From Pseudarthrobacter sp. NIBRBAC000502772 (lineage in GTDB: Bacteria > Actinomycetota > Actinomycetes > Actinomycetales > Micrococcaceae): a stretch of DNA of 64,000 nt. How positions within the stretch are numbered: position 1 is the stretch's first letter; each line of letters begins with the position of its first letter. The stretch lies in contig NZ_CP041188.1 of assembly GCF_006517235.1 (NCBI RefSeq), positions 620,001-684,000 of the forward strand. Reading direction: 5' to 3'. Made by a program: the position numbers and the translations under genes. Shown here one piece after another: positions 26,443 through 35,018 of the stretch. The notes below the pieces were generated by a model. It had not been told where the DNA came from and searched no databases. It was given only the letters and a program-made list of their open reading frames with translations.

Positions 26443-26500
26443 TCAAGATTATGTGTCCCAGACCACATGCACCACATACAATGTGTCTTGAAGTTTATGA
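26443..26500. promoter_or_regulatory. probable PucR-controlled intergenic region
   Basis: The 109-bp gap between the permease and the regulator holds repeated hexamers: ATGTGT twice (about 26452 and 26480) and CCACAT twice between them. Such repeats in a divergent spacer are a plausible binding region for the PucR protein. No clear promoter boxes can be assigned. Confidence 0.3.
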
Positions 26501-26519
26501 GAAGACGCGACGGAGTGTC

Positions 26520-28073
26520 ATGCCAATACGCCTGCAGGATGTTTTGAAACATTCCACCCTCACGCCCGCGGATCCGGTGATCCGCGCAGCGGCGGCCGTT
26601 GCGGCCCAGACGCAGCTGCGCTGGATTCACTCCAGTGAGGTTTTGGATATTGCCCCGCTGCTTGGCGGCGGTGAACTGTTGCTGACCGGCGGCCAGGCTC
26701 TTGCTTTGGCAACGGACAAACGTCGCGCGGACTACATCTGGGAGCTGGCAGAACGCGGCGTGGCCGCGCTGGCCATAGAGACTGGCACGGAGCTGGCCTC
26801 GATACCGTCGTCGATGGTGGCAGCAGCTGAAGCGGCCGGCCTTCCGCTGATAGAGCTTCGCAAGGTGGTGCCCTTTGTAGGCGTGATGGAAGCCATCAAC
26901 TCACTCCTGGTGAGCGAATCTGCTGCCCAGCTGCAGGAGGCTGACCGGGCCAGTCACGCGATGGCGGTGGAGTTGGCCCACGGCGGCAGCCTTAACCGGA
27001 TCCTGGCTGTCCTGGCGGACGCTACCGGCGCGGAAGTTGTCCTGACGTCCACCGCGGGCGCCCCGCTGGCCAGTGCACTGCCGGCTGATCATACGGGGGA
27101 GCCGGAGCCCGAAGAATCCAGCGACGCGCCGGACCGTGCCCGGACCATCCAGATTGACGTGTCCGTGCGTGGCATCCCTTCAGCCCGCCTCAGCCTTCAT
27201 GCCCTGGCGGGAGCGGACGTGAACCTGGCGAGGATCGCGGGGAACCGCTCGGTGGACATTCTGGCGTTGGCCCTGCTGCAGCGCATGCCCCCCGGCCTGA
27301 AGGAGATGGCGGGTGCGGCGCTGATCCGCGCCGTCGATTCCGGAACTCAAAACTGGCGTCTCCAGCAGCTCGCTCCTGCGGCCGGGATCCCGTTGTCCGC
27401 GCAGCTGGTGGCTGTTGTGGTTCGTTCCCCCGGCTCGCGGCAACCCCGGATGGCTGTGGAGCACCTGCTGGAGCGGGTGGGGCATCACAGTGCAAGCTAC
27501 GCCGACAACGCGGAACTCTTGGCGCTGGCCGTGCTCCGCCCCGGGAAGACGCAGGAAGACCGGGACGCAATTCTGGCCGGACTGCAGTCGCTGGCGTTGC
27601 CGGAGGGAACTGTCAGCGCCGTCGGTCCGGTGGCCACCGGAATCTCCGCCGCGCCATGGTCCCTGACGGAAGCCCGGCTGACGCTGGACCTTGCCGCCGG
27701 CGCCGAGCCGGTCAAGGCCGCGCCGCTCAGAGCCGGGCCGGGACAGTCCGGAGTGGTCCTCGACGCCGACGCTTTCGCGGTGGAGCGGCTCGCTTTCCAT
27801 ACGCTGGATGAAACCCAGCGCACGGACTATGTCAGCCAGCAGCTCGGTGCCCTCGTCGTCCACGATGCCCAACGAAATTCCGCGCTGGTTGAGACGCTGC
27901 GGGTCTGGCTGGATTCCGGCTGCAACACGGCGCAGGCTGCGCGTGAGCTGCACCTGGAGCGGCAGTCGATGCATCAGCGGCTGCAGCGGATCTTCTCACT
28001 CTGCGGCGGCGATCCCCGCGGAACGGGCCGTTTGGCAGCGCTGCACCTGGCCACCCGGCTGGCAGCGCTGTAG
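26520..28073 (+). CDS. pucR: PucR-family transcriptional regulator
   Basis: 517 residues. The N-terminal 125 residues are the PucR domain (MPIRLQDVLKHSTLTPADPV and onwards), the middle is a GGDEF-like/CdaR region, and the last 60 residues are the HTH_30 helix-turn-helix (CNTAQAARELHLERQSMHQRLQRI). Family members activate purine and other nitrogen catabolic genes in response to pathway metabolites. The ATG at 26520 has GGAG five bases upstream and is where family homology begins. It is divergent from the NCS1 permease and CE4 hydrolase, its likely targets. Confidence 0.9.
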   Translation: MPIRLQDVLKHSTLTPADPVIRAAAAVAAQTQLRWIHSSEVLDIAPLLGGGELLLTGGQALALATDKRRADYIWELAERGVAALAIETGTELASIPSSMVAAAEAAGLPLIELRKVVPFVGVMEAINSLLVSESAAQLQEADRASHAMAVELAHGGSLNRILAVLADATGAEVVLTSTAGAPLASALPADHTGEPEPEESSDAPDRARTIQIDVSVRGIPSARLSLHALAGADVNLARIAGNRSVDILALALLQRMPPGLKEMAGAALIRAVDSGTQNWRLQQLAPAAGIPLSAQLVAVVVRSPGSRQPRMAVEHLLERVGHHSASYADNAELLALAVLRPGKTQEDRDAILAGLQSLALPEGTVSAVGPVATGISAAPWSLTEARLTLDLAAGAEPVKAAPLRAGPGQSGVVLDADAFAVERLAFHTLDETQRTDYVSQQLGALVVHDAQRNSALVETLRVWLDSGCNTAQAARELHLERQSMHQRLQRIFSLCGGDPRGTGRLAALHLATRLAAL

Positions 28074-28081
28074 CCCAGCAG

Positions 28082-28275
28082 GTGGAGGATGCGGTCCTCT
28101 CCCAGGCCGAGGCTGCCTACCGGCAGCTGCGCGACAAGCTGATCATGTTGGAGATCCGGCCCGGCGAGCCCATCAACGACGGGCAGCTCGCGGCTGAGCT
28201 TGGCTTTGGCGCACCCCTGTTCGGGAGGCGATCAAGCGGCTGGAAGCGGACCACCTGGTGATCCCGCCGCGGGAC
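28082..28275 (+). pseudogene. fragment of a GntR/FCD-family regulator
   Basis: From GTG at 28082 the frame reads YRQLRDKLIMLEIRPGEPIN then DGQLAAELGFG, and after loss of one base near 28206 continues TPVREAIKRLEADHLVIPP. This is the DNA-binding domain of the same subfamily as the intact regulators at 46456 and 52481. The effector domain is missing; the sequence breaks off near 28275. So the gene is both frameshifted and truncated. Confidence 0.7.
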
Positions 28276-28285
28276 GCCGCCGCCG

Positions 28286-28474
28286 TCAGCGGGTGCGTGG
28301 TTCGCTGTCGACGTAGGAGCCCGGGCGGTTTTCGGTGTGGTGTTGGCAGTTGCAGCTGCTGTCCAGTTGTAGTTGGACGGTTACTGGGTTTGTTGATTCG
28401 AGTTGGATTTCCAGGGGTTCTGTTCCGTTTCTGCTGAGGCGGAGGGTTGGTTTTTGATCGTGGTGGTTGTGCAT
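28286..28474 (-). CDS. small hypothetical protein after BCCT transporter 1
   Basis: 62 codons with actinobacterial C-ending codons. The product is hydrophilic, starts MHNHHDQKPTLRLSRNG and has a CNC pair and several histidines in the second half. AAAGG lies about seven bases before the ATG. I do not recognise it. It lies downstream of the BCCT gene on the same strand, after a hairpin, and overlaps no other gene except the edge of the GntR remnant. The second BCCT copy has no equivalent. Confidence 0.4.
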   Translation of the reverse strand: MHNHHDQKPTLRLSRNGTEPLEIQLESTNPVTVQLQLDSSCNCQHHTENRPGSYVDSEPRTR

Positions 28475-28496
28475 GGGGTGGCCTTTGCTGCTGGGT

Positions 28497-30453
28497 GGGG
28501 GTGTGGGTGTGCCCCGGTGGCACGGGTTGGTTGGCCGCGTGCTACCGGGGCGGGTTGTTTCTGGGGGTGGGTTTAGGTGTTGTCCCGGTCTGTCTGTCGG
28601 GCCTGGATGGTGGGGATGCTGCCTGTGTGGGTGCCGCCTTGGTGGGAGTCCGGGTCCGGGCAGGAATCGGCGCAGTCGTGCTTTGTCACGAGGTCGAATT
28701 GAATGCCGCCGTGTTGTTCCACGCCGGTTCTGATGGCCCGTTCGACGACGGATGTGGCCAGGCGCCGTCGGAGGGAGAGAGGATCGCGGCGCAGGTCCTT
28801 GGCGAGGGCAAAGCAGAGCAGGAGCATGACGACGATGAACGGCAGGGCTGCGACGATGGTGATGCGTTGCAGGCCGGCCAGGGCTTCGGAGGGTTCGTCG
28901 CCGCCGGCCAGCAGCATGACTGCTGCCACGGCGCCGGTGAGGCTGCCCCAGAAGATGACGACTCCGCGGCGGGGGTGCTCGGCGCCGTTGGAGCTGAGTG
29001 ATCCCATCACGATGGAGGCGGCATCGGCGCCGGTGACGAAGAAGATCGCGACCAGGACCATGGCCAGCACGATGACGCCGGCGGTGAGCCAGCCCGGCAT
29101 GCCAAGGTTTTTGACGAGGTCGAAGAGTGCGCCGTCGAAGTTGACGGAGGATACGCCGTCGGCCGTTGTTACCAGCCCGGGCGTGCCTGCCTTATCGGCT
29201 TCCTGCTGGACATGGAAGGCGGCTCCGCCGAAGATGCCGAACCAGATGACGCTGACGACGCTGGGGACCAGCAGCACGCCGGTGACGAACTGGCGGATGG
29301 TGCGGCCGCGGCTGATGCGGGCAATGAACATGCCGACGAAGGGCGTCCAGGAGATCCACCAGGCCCAGTAGAAGATGGTCCAGCTGGTCATCCAGCTTCG
29401 GAGGGCTTCATCGCCGACTGCTTCGGTCCGGGACGACATCTCGGCCAGGTCGCGGGCGTAGTCGCCGACGGCGGACGGGATCAGGTTGAGGATGAACAGG
29501 GTCGGACCGGCGATGAAGACGATGAGTGCGAGGACGACGGCCAGGACCATGTTGATGTTGGAGAGCCACTGGATGCCGCGGCTGATGCCGGAGACGGCCG
29601 AAGCGACGAAGCAGAAGGTCAGGACGGCGACGATCCCCACAAGCACGGGAGTGCCGACTTCGCCGAACCAGCCGTTGGAGGTCATGCCGCTGCCGATCTG
29701 CAGGGCGCCGAGGCCCAGGGAAGCGGCGGTGCCAAAGAGGGTGGCGAAAATGGCCAGGATGTTGATGAACTTCCCGAGCGGGCCTTCCACCATCCTCATG
29801 CCGAAAAGTGAGGTGAAGGCTGCGGAGACCAGTTGCCGGCGGCCGAGGCGGTAGGTGCCGTATGCCATGGCGATGCCGACCACTGCGTACATGGCCCAGG
29901 GGTGCAGTGTCCAGTGGAAGATCGAGGTGGCCATGGCCGTCTGGATCGCTGCGGGGGTGCGGCCGTCCACGGTTCCGGGCGGGGGAGAGATGTAGTGGTA
30001 GAGCGGTTCGGCTACACCGTAGAACATCAGTCCGATGCCCATGCCGGCGGCGAACATCATCGCGACCCAGGAGACGGTACGGAATTCGGGTTTCTCGCCG
30101 TCTTTGCCCAGCGGGATATTGCCGAACTTGCCCAGGGCCAGCCACAGGACGAACACGACGAACAGGGACGCCAGGACCATAAAGAGCCAGCCGGTGTATT
30201 CCATGACCCAATTCAGGGCAACCGTGGAGGACGAGGCGAGGCTGTCCCGGCCCACGAAGCCCCAGATCACGAAGGCGATGGCGATGGCGCCGGTGATCCC
30301 GAAGGTGACTTTGTCGAGGGTGAGTGAGTGGTTCCGGCGCAGGGAGACGGCCTGCTCGGTCTTGGCAGTACGAAGCTCTTCGAGGATCTGTTCGTACTCT
30401 TCAACGTCCGGCAGTGGTTCTGCGGCGCCGTCCTCCGGATCGAGGACAGCAGG
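28497..30453. repeat. copy A of a 1957-bp near-identical repeat
   Basis: This segment covers the last 1.88 kb of BCCT gene 1 and its downstream hairpin. It matches 36274-38230 in direct orientation at a constant offset of 7777 bp. The only difference I found is T/C at the third base of a glycine codon (30013 here, 37790 in copy B). Confidence 0.9.
28512..28550 (-). terminator. hairpin downstream of BCCT transporter 1
   Basis: Arms 28512-28524 and 28538-28550 form a 13-bp stem with one wobble pair around a 13-base loop, 23 bases after the transporter stop. No U-run follows, so termination would be inefficient or Rho-dependent. The hairpin lies inside the duplicated segment and recurs at 36289-36327. 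Confidence 0.45.
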
Positions 30454-30600
30454 GTTGGTGTTTTCTCCCGCGGGGACACCAATGACTGTTTTGGTGTTTC
30501 GCGTACTTTCGGGGTTTTCGTTGGGGGGAATTGCTGCCAAAGCGTTGTCGGCAGTCAACTCTTCGGGGGTTGAGGGTTTTAAGCCACGGCTTATAGCCAT
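28573..30600 (-). CDS. BCCT-family betaine/choline transporter 1
   Basis: 675 residues with 12 membrane helices and long hydrophilic tails. The family signature SWTIFYWAWWISWTPFVGMF is present, and MGIGLMFYGVAEPLYHYISPP carries the conserved glycines and helix-4 motif. It imports glycine betaine, choline or a relative driven by Na+ or H+. The ATG at 30600 has AAAGGA seven bases upstream. It is the last transporter gene after gbcA-gbcB-fdhA on the same strand, so it supplies the substrate of GbcAB. From codon 50 onwards it is almost identical to the gene at 36350, while the first 48 codons differ. Confidence 0.93.
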   Translation of the reverse strand: MAISRGLKPSTPEELTADNALAAIPPNENPESTRNTKTVIGVPAGENTNPAVLDPEDGAAEPLPDVEEYEQILEELRTAKTEQAVSLRRNHSLTLDKVTFGITGAIAIAFVIWGFVGRDSLASSSTVALNWVMEYTGWLFMVLASLFVVFVLWLALGKFGNIPLGKDGEKPEFRTVSWVAMMFAAGMGIGLMFYGVAEPLYHYISPPPGTVDGRTPAAIQTAMATSIFHWTLHPWAMYAVVGIAMAYGTYRLGRRQLVSAAFTSLFGMRMVEGPLGKFINILAIFATLFGTAASLGLGALQIGSGMTSNGWFGEVGTPVLVGIVAVLTFCFVASAVSGISRGIQWLSNINMVLAVVLALIVFIAGPTLFILNLIPSAVGDYARDLAEMSSRTEAVGDEALRSWMTSWTIFYWAWWISWTPFVGMFIARISRGRTIRQFVTGVLLVPSVVSVIWFGIFGGAAFHVQQEADKAGTPGLVTTADGVSSVNFDGALFDLVKNLGMPGWLTAGVIVLAMVLVAIFFVTGADAASIVMGSLSSNGAEHPRRGVVIFWGSLTGAVAAVMLLAGGDEPSEALAGLQRITIVAALPFIVVMLLLCFALAKDLRRDPLSLRRRLATSVVERAIRTGVEQHGGIQFDLVTKHDCADSCPDPDSHQGGTHTGSIPTIQARQTDRDNT

Positions 30601-30818
30601 GAGCGAATCCTTTGCTCGGCGGATCATGGGCTTTGCGGATAAGACATGGCCTTGAGGGGTGAGCCCGGGGGAACGTTGGGGGCTTCCTCCGATTCAAGGC
30701 CTTGTCCATGGGGCACCTCTTTGGGGTCAGGGATCAGTTTGCTTAGGTAAGGCCGGACGCCTCCGATCGTTCGGTACGGATCAACGCATTCCCCCGGACT
30801 AGTTGAGATTTCCTCGGA

Positions 30819-32036
30819 CTAGTTGAGGTAGCCGTTCGGGTTCAGGACATACTTCGTGGCCGCTCCGGCATCGAATTCTGCGTAACCCCGCGGGGCATCC
30901 TCGAGCGAAATGGCCGTGGCGTTGACCGCCTTGGCGATCTGGATCCTGTCATGCAGGATCGCCATCATGAGTTGCCGGTTGTACTTCATCACCGGGCACT
31001 GGCCGGTCGCGAAGGAGAGCGACTTCGCCCAGCCGGTGCCCAGGGACAGGGACAGGCTGCCCTTCTGGGCCGCCTCGTCCGCGGCACCCGGATCCCCGGT
31101 GACATAAAGGCCGGGAATGCCCAGGGAACCGCCGGCGGCGGTGAGGTCCATCAGGGAATTGAGCACGGCGGCCGGCGCCTCCTGGGCCCCGGCACCGTGT
31201 CCGTGTCCGCGGGCCTCGAAACCGACCGCGTCGATACCGGCATCGACCTCCCGGACGCCGAGAAGCTGCTCGATCTGGTCAGCCGGATCGCCGTTGGCCA
31301 CATTGACGGTTTCGCAGCCAAAGGATCGGGCCTGGGCCAGGCGGTCCTCATTGAGGTCCCCCACGATGACCACCGCGGCCCCCAGCAGTTGCGCGCTGGC
31401 CGCCGCGGCAAGCCCCACGGGACCGGCCCCGGCAACATAGACGGTGGATCCGACGCCGACACCTGCCGTAACGGCCCCGTGGAATCCGGTCGGGAGGATG
31501 TCCGAGAGCATGGTCAGGTCCATGATCTTCTCCAGGGCCTGGTCGCGATCAGGGAACCGCAACAGGTTCCAGTCCGCGTAGGGGACCAGGACGAACTCCG
31601 CCTGCCCGCCGACCCATCCGCCCATGTCAACATAGCCGTAGGCGGACCCGGGACGGTCCGGGTTCACGTTCAGGCAGATCCCGGTCTTGCCCTCCTTGCA
31701 GTTCCGGCAGCGCCCGCAGGAGATATTGAAGGGGACCGAGACGATGTCCCCGACCTTGATGAACTCCACGTCGGGCCCGGTCTCGATGACTTCCCCGGTG
31801 ATCTCGTGCCCCAGGACGAGGCCGGCCGGGGCGGTCGTGCGGCCACGAACCATGTGCTGGTCCGAGCCGCAGATGTTGGTGCTTACGGTGCGCAGGATGA
31901 CCCCGTGCGGGACCTTCCGGCCGACATTGACGGGATTGACGCCGGGCCCGGCCTGCAGTTCAAAGGTCGGAAACGGGGTATCGATGATTTCCACGATCCC
32001 CGGCGCCTTGTATGCAACGGCTTTGTTACCTGACAT
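30819..32036 (-). CDS. fdhA: glutathione-independent formaldehyde dehydrogenase
   Basis: 405 residues, a zinc-dependent medium-chain dehydrogenase. NICGSDQHMVRG (near residue 45) holds the catalytic zinc cysteine, GHEITGEVIE the glutamate/histidine region, CGRCRNCKEGKTGIC the four structural-zinc cysteines, and VAGAGPVGLAAAASAQ the NAD site. The long insertion relative to yeast alcohol dehydrogenase is typical of the Pseudomonas putida-type enzyme. It oxidises formaldehyde released by betaine demethylation to formate with NAD. ATG at 32036 has GGAG seven bases before it. It lies 107 bases after gbcB on the same strand. Confidence 0.88.
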   Translation of the reverse strand: MSGNKAVAYKAPGIVEIIDTPFPTFELQAGPGVNPVNVGRKVPHGVILRTVSTNICGSDQHMVRGRTTAPAGLVLGHEITGEVIETGPDVEFIKVGDIVSVPFNISCGRCRNCKEGKTGICLNVNPDRPGSAYGYVDMGGWVGGQAEFVLVPYADWNLLRFPDRDQALEKIMDLTMLSDILPTGFHGAVTAGVGVGSTVYVAGAGPVGLAAAASAQLLGAAVVIVGDLNEDRLAQARSFGCETVNVANGDPADQIEQLLGVREVDAGIDAVGFEARGHGHGAGAQEAPAAVLNSLMDLTAAGGSLGIPGLYVTGDPGAADEAAQKGSLSLSLGTGWAKSLSFATGQCPVMKYNRQLMMAILHDRIQIAKAVNATAISLEDAPRGYAEFDAGAATKYVLNPNGYLN

Positions 32037-32143
32037 TGAATGGCTCCTATGGGTTGGCGATCGAACCCTCACGGTGATGCTGGTCGCATCAGGCTGTCTG
32101 TGAGGTAGTTGTTGTCAGTCTTGGTGAAGCAAGCTGGAAGCGG

Positions 32144-33559
32144 CTAGGCGTCGATCACCAAATCGGTGCGCGCTGTGGAGCAGCAGGGCAGGAACTTGCC
32201 TGCATCGATTTCCCGTGCCCGGATCCCGCCCTGGTGGTTCATCTCGACGTCCCCGGAAAGCTTGACGACCTTGCAGGAGCCACACATGCCCTCCTTGCAG
32301 TTAGCGCCGATCCTGACGCCCGCACGCTGGGCCGCCCCGAGGATGTGCTCGGTGGGGTCGATGCGCACATTGATGCCGGTGCGCATGAAGGACAGCGTGA
32401 GGCTTCCCGTTCCCACGGTGTCGAAGCTCGAGGCATCAGGGGAGTCGGCCTCCGGCGCCATGCCGGAACCGCCGTCGGGGGCCTCGGTAGGGGGCGCGTC
32501 CGGGTCGACGGTTTCCAGCGGCAGCCCCGTGGCCTTCAGGGTTCCCTCGGCGTCGTAGCCTGGCTCGTAGAGCCCGAACGCGGTGGGCTGGCTTTCGTAG
32601 TAGTCCTCGGCGGAGTCAGCGATTTCCTCGGCGATTTCCTCAGCAATGTCCACGGCAAACGCGAGCTCCGCCTGGTATTCAAGGAGCGTCTGGCGATCTC
32701 CCGAGAAGAATTCCATGTAGATGGAGGTGTCGTCGACGCCAACCTTCCCCAGGAGCTCGGTGGCGGTGTTCAGGTAACCCTCGGGGCCGCAGGCATAGAC
32801 CTGGCGGCCGTTGGCATCGGGGGCCACCTCGTCCAGCATGGCTGCCGTCAGTCTTCCGCTGAGCCCTTCCCACCCCTCGGGTCTGTTGCGGTCGCCGAGG
32901 GAGTAGAAGACCTTGATGCGCGAGTCCACGGAGGCGATGTAGGCCAGCTCCTTGTGGAAGGCAAAGCCTCCGGCCTCCGCTCCGTGGTAGAGCACCACAA
33001 CATCGGCATGTCCGGGCAGGGAGTGGATGGTCCGCACCATGGACATGATGGGGGTGATGCCTGCGCCGGCGGCCAGCAAGAGATACCGCGCCCGCCGGTC
33101 GGCATCCGGCAAGTGGAACGCGCCGACCGGCCCGAGCATCTCGAGCACAGTGCCGGGTTTGACATTCTCGTGCACCCACGGTGAAACCAGTCCTGTGGGG
33201 TCGCGTTTGACACTGATGTTGAAGGTCCAAGGCTCAGTCGGGGAACTGGACAGCGAATAGCTGCGGTCCACCGGATCCTGGCCCTCGCCATTCACCGGAA
33301 AAGCGATGTTCACATACTGGCCCGCACGGAACGCCAGGGGCGCACCGTCGCAGCGGCGGAACACGAAGGTCATTAAGCCGCCCGCCTCGGGAACGGTCTC
33401 CACACATTCGGCCATGAACTCCTGTGGATGCCAGGGGCCCAGTGCACGGGCAGCACGGGCGGGTGCCTCGGTGCTGCCCATGACCCTGTTCCACGGCATC
33501 TCAAGACCGCGAATGCGCTGTGGCTCCCGGATGGCCGTCTCGGTGAGGAGTTCAATCAT
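32144..33559 (-). CDS. gbcB: glycine betaine monooxygenase, reductase subunit
   Basis: 471 residues. Domain order: flavodoxin-reductase-like FAD domain (RSYSLSSSP near residue 95), NAD domain (AAGAGITPIMSM near 150, YACGPEGYLNTA near 230), a long acidic linker (about 265-370), and a C-terminal plant-type [2Fe-2S] domain with CKEGMCGSCKV and LPCCS. It passes electrons from NAD(P)H to the Rieske subunit. The start overlaps the gbcA stop as ATGA, with GGAG eight bases upstream. The acidic, proline-rich linker is longer than in Pseudomonas GbcB. Confidence 0.88.
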   Translation of the reverse strand: MIELLTETAIREPQRIRGLEMPWNRVMGSTEAPARAARALGPWHPQEFMAECVETVPEAGGLMTFVFRRCDGAPLAFRAGQYVNIAFPVNGEGQDPVDRSYSLSSSPTEPWTFNISVKRDPTGLVSPWVHENVKPGTVLEMLGPVGAFHLPDADRRARYLLLAAGAGITPIMSMVRTIHSLPGHADVVVLYHGAEAGGFAFHKELAYIASVDSRIKVFYSLGDRNRPEGWEGLSGRLTAAMLDEVAPDANGRQVYACGPEGYLNTATELLGKVGVDDTSIYMEFFSGDRQTLLEYQAELAFAVDIAEEIAEEIADSAEDYYESQPTAFGLYEPGYDAEGTLKATGLPLETVDPDAPPTEAPDGGSGMAPEADSPDASSFDTVGTGSLTLSFMRTGINVRIDPTEHILGAAQRAGVRIGANCKEGMCGSCKVVKLSGDVEMNHQGGIRAREIDAGKFLPCCSTARTDLVIDA

Positions 33560-34857
33560 GCCAAGTGCTCCTGCACACGCTGCACGTACCAGTTGATGAA
33601 CGCCTCCACCTGGTACTCGCTCTTCATGTACGGGCCGGGCTCGTAGGCCGGGCTTCCGGCACCCTGCTGGCACAACTCCACGAACGCCTTGTCCTGCAGG
33701 TTTGTCTGCTTCCAGGTGTAGGTGAGCTTCTCAAGGTCGTAGTCGACGCCTTCCTCGGCGTCGTCGGCCACCAGCCAGGTGGTGCGTACCAGGGTCTGGT
33801 GTTCGTTGACGGGGAAGACGCCGAACGTGATGACGTGGTCGCTCTGGAAGTGGAACCAGCTGTTGGGCTGCAGGTGCATCGAGCAGCGGCCAAGGCGGAA
33901 GTCCGGCAAGTCGCCGAGCAGCTTCTTGGAGAGCCTGCGCCCGTCGGGCGAGAACGATTCGCCCTCTCCGTCGAGCGATTCACGTGAGATGCGGATTCCT
34001 GCGATGCGTGTGTCGAGCTCCTCGACCACCTCGTAGGGAAGGCCGTAGCGGCGGCAACGCTCCTCGAGCGAGGACTGGGCTTCCTTGTTGCGGTCCCACA
34101 CTTCTTCGAGATGGGCCGGGATCAGGCCCTCCGTCAGTCCCCAGGTGGGAAAGAGGGAACAGGCGAGCTCCGGGTGTCCGTCGCAGTGGTAGCACTCACG
34201 GTTGTTCTCCATGACGAGCTTCCAGTTGCCCTCCTCGATGATGTTCTGCTGGTAGGCGATTTTCGTCTTCGACAGATCGTGGGGCGCGAGGTATGGCTCG
34301 AAGATCTTTGAGGTTTCGTCGAAGTCGGTTGGCGGTTCGTCCGCAATGCAGACGAAGATGAGTCCGGCCACCTCGCGGCTGTGGGCACGCTTGAGGCCGA
34401 AGCAGCCCTTGTCGAACTTCGTCTCCCCCGGTGCCGAGGCGTGGATCAGATTACCTTCTGGAGAGTATGTCCAGGAGTGGTAGCCGCAGACCAGGTTTCC
34501 TGTTGACCCCGCGGCTTCTGTGAGGACGCGGGCGCCGCGGTGGCGGCACACGTTGTGCAGGACGTTAACGCCGCCGTCGTCGTTGCGCAGGACGATCAGG
34601 GAGTAGGGCCCGTAGTCGACGGTGATGTAGTCACCCGGCTCCGGCAGTTCGGCGATGCTGCCGGCAAAGATCCAGTGCTGGCCAAAGATGGCCTTCATGT
34701 CGATGCTGAAGATCGTCGGGTCGGTGTAGAAGGGGGCATCGAGGGAATATCCCGTGCGCCGGAACTCGAACAACTCGCTGATTTCCGCCAGCTGCTCTGC
34801 AGGCAAGGATGAAGCGAGTTTTCCGCGTGAGTTGAGGGGCAAGACTGGAGCAGACAT
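33556..34857 (-). CDS. gbcA: glycine betaine monooxygenase, Rieske oxygenase subunit
   Basis: 433 residues. Rieske ligands CRHRG and CGYHSW lie near residues 100-120, and the mononuclear iron site ENNRECYHCDGHPE near residue 205. It demethylates glycine betaine to dimethylglycine and formaldehyde, using electrons from GbcB. Close relatives act on stachydrine or carnitine, but the surrounding fdhA, dimethylglycine oxidase and BCCT genes support betaine. ATG at 34857 has GGAGGAAA directly upstream. It heads the operon and is divergent from a LysR gene. Confidence 0.88.
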   Translation of the reverse strand: MSAPVLPLNSRGKLASSLPAEQLAEISELFEFRRTGYSLDAPFYTDPTIFSIDMKAIFGQHWIFAGSIAELPEPGDYITVDYGPYSLIVLRNDDGGVNVLHNVCRHRGARVLTEAAGSTGNLVCGYHSWTYSPEGNLIHASAPGETKFDKGCFGLKRAHSREVAGLIFVCIADEPPTDFDETSKIFEPYLAPHDLSKTKIAYQQNIIEEGNWKLVMENNRECYHCDGHPELACSLFPTWGLTEGLIPAHLEEVWDRNKEAQSSLEERCRRYGLPYEVVEELDTRIAGIRISRESLDGEGESFSPDGRRLSKKLLGDLPDFRLGRCSMHLQPNSWFHFQSDHVITFGVFPVNEHQTLVRTTWLVADDAEEGVDYDLEKLTYTWKQTNLQDKAFVELCQQGAGSPAYEPGPYMKSEYQVEAFINWYVQRVQEHLA

Positions 34858-34944
34858 GTGTTTCCTCCCGGGAGGCGTGGGTAAGTGTGTGATTCGTGGG
34901 ACCACGGCTGCGTGGGGGTGCGAGCGGCGTTGTCGAAAACCTTG

Positions 34945-34977
34945 TAATCATGAGATTAGAGATCATTGATCCGCAAC
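34945..34977. promoter_or_regulatory. LysR box and TGATnCGCAAC element between gbcA and LysR
   Basis: TAATC-ATGA-GATTA at 34945-34958 is an inverted repeat of the T-N11-A form expected for LysR proteins. TGATCCGCAAC at 34967-34977 matches, with one free base, two 11-mers upstream of the second BCCT gene (38677-38687 and 38696-38706 on the other strand). No convincing -35/-10 pair is visible. Confidence 0.45.
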
Positions 34978-35018
34978 AAAAGCGCAAGATTTGGAAGATA
35001 TCCGTGCACAATAGGTGC

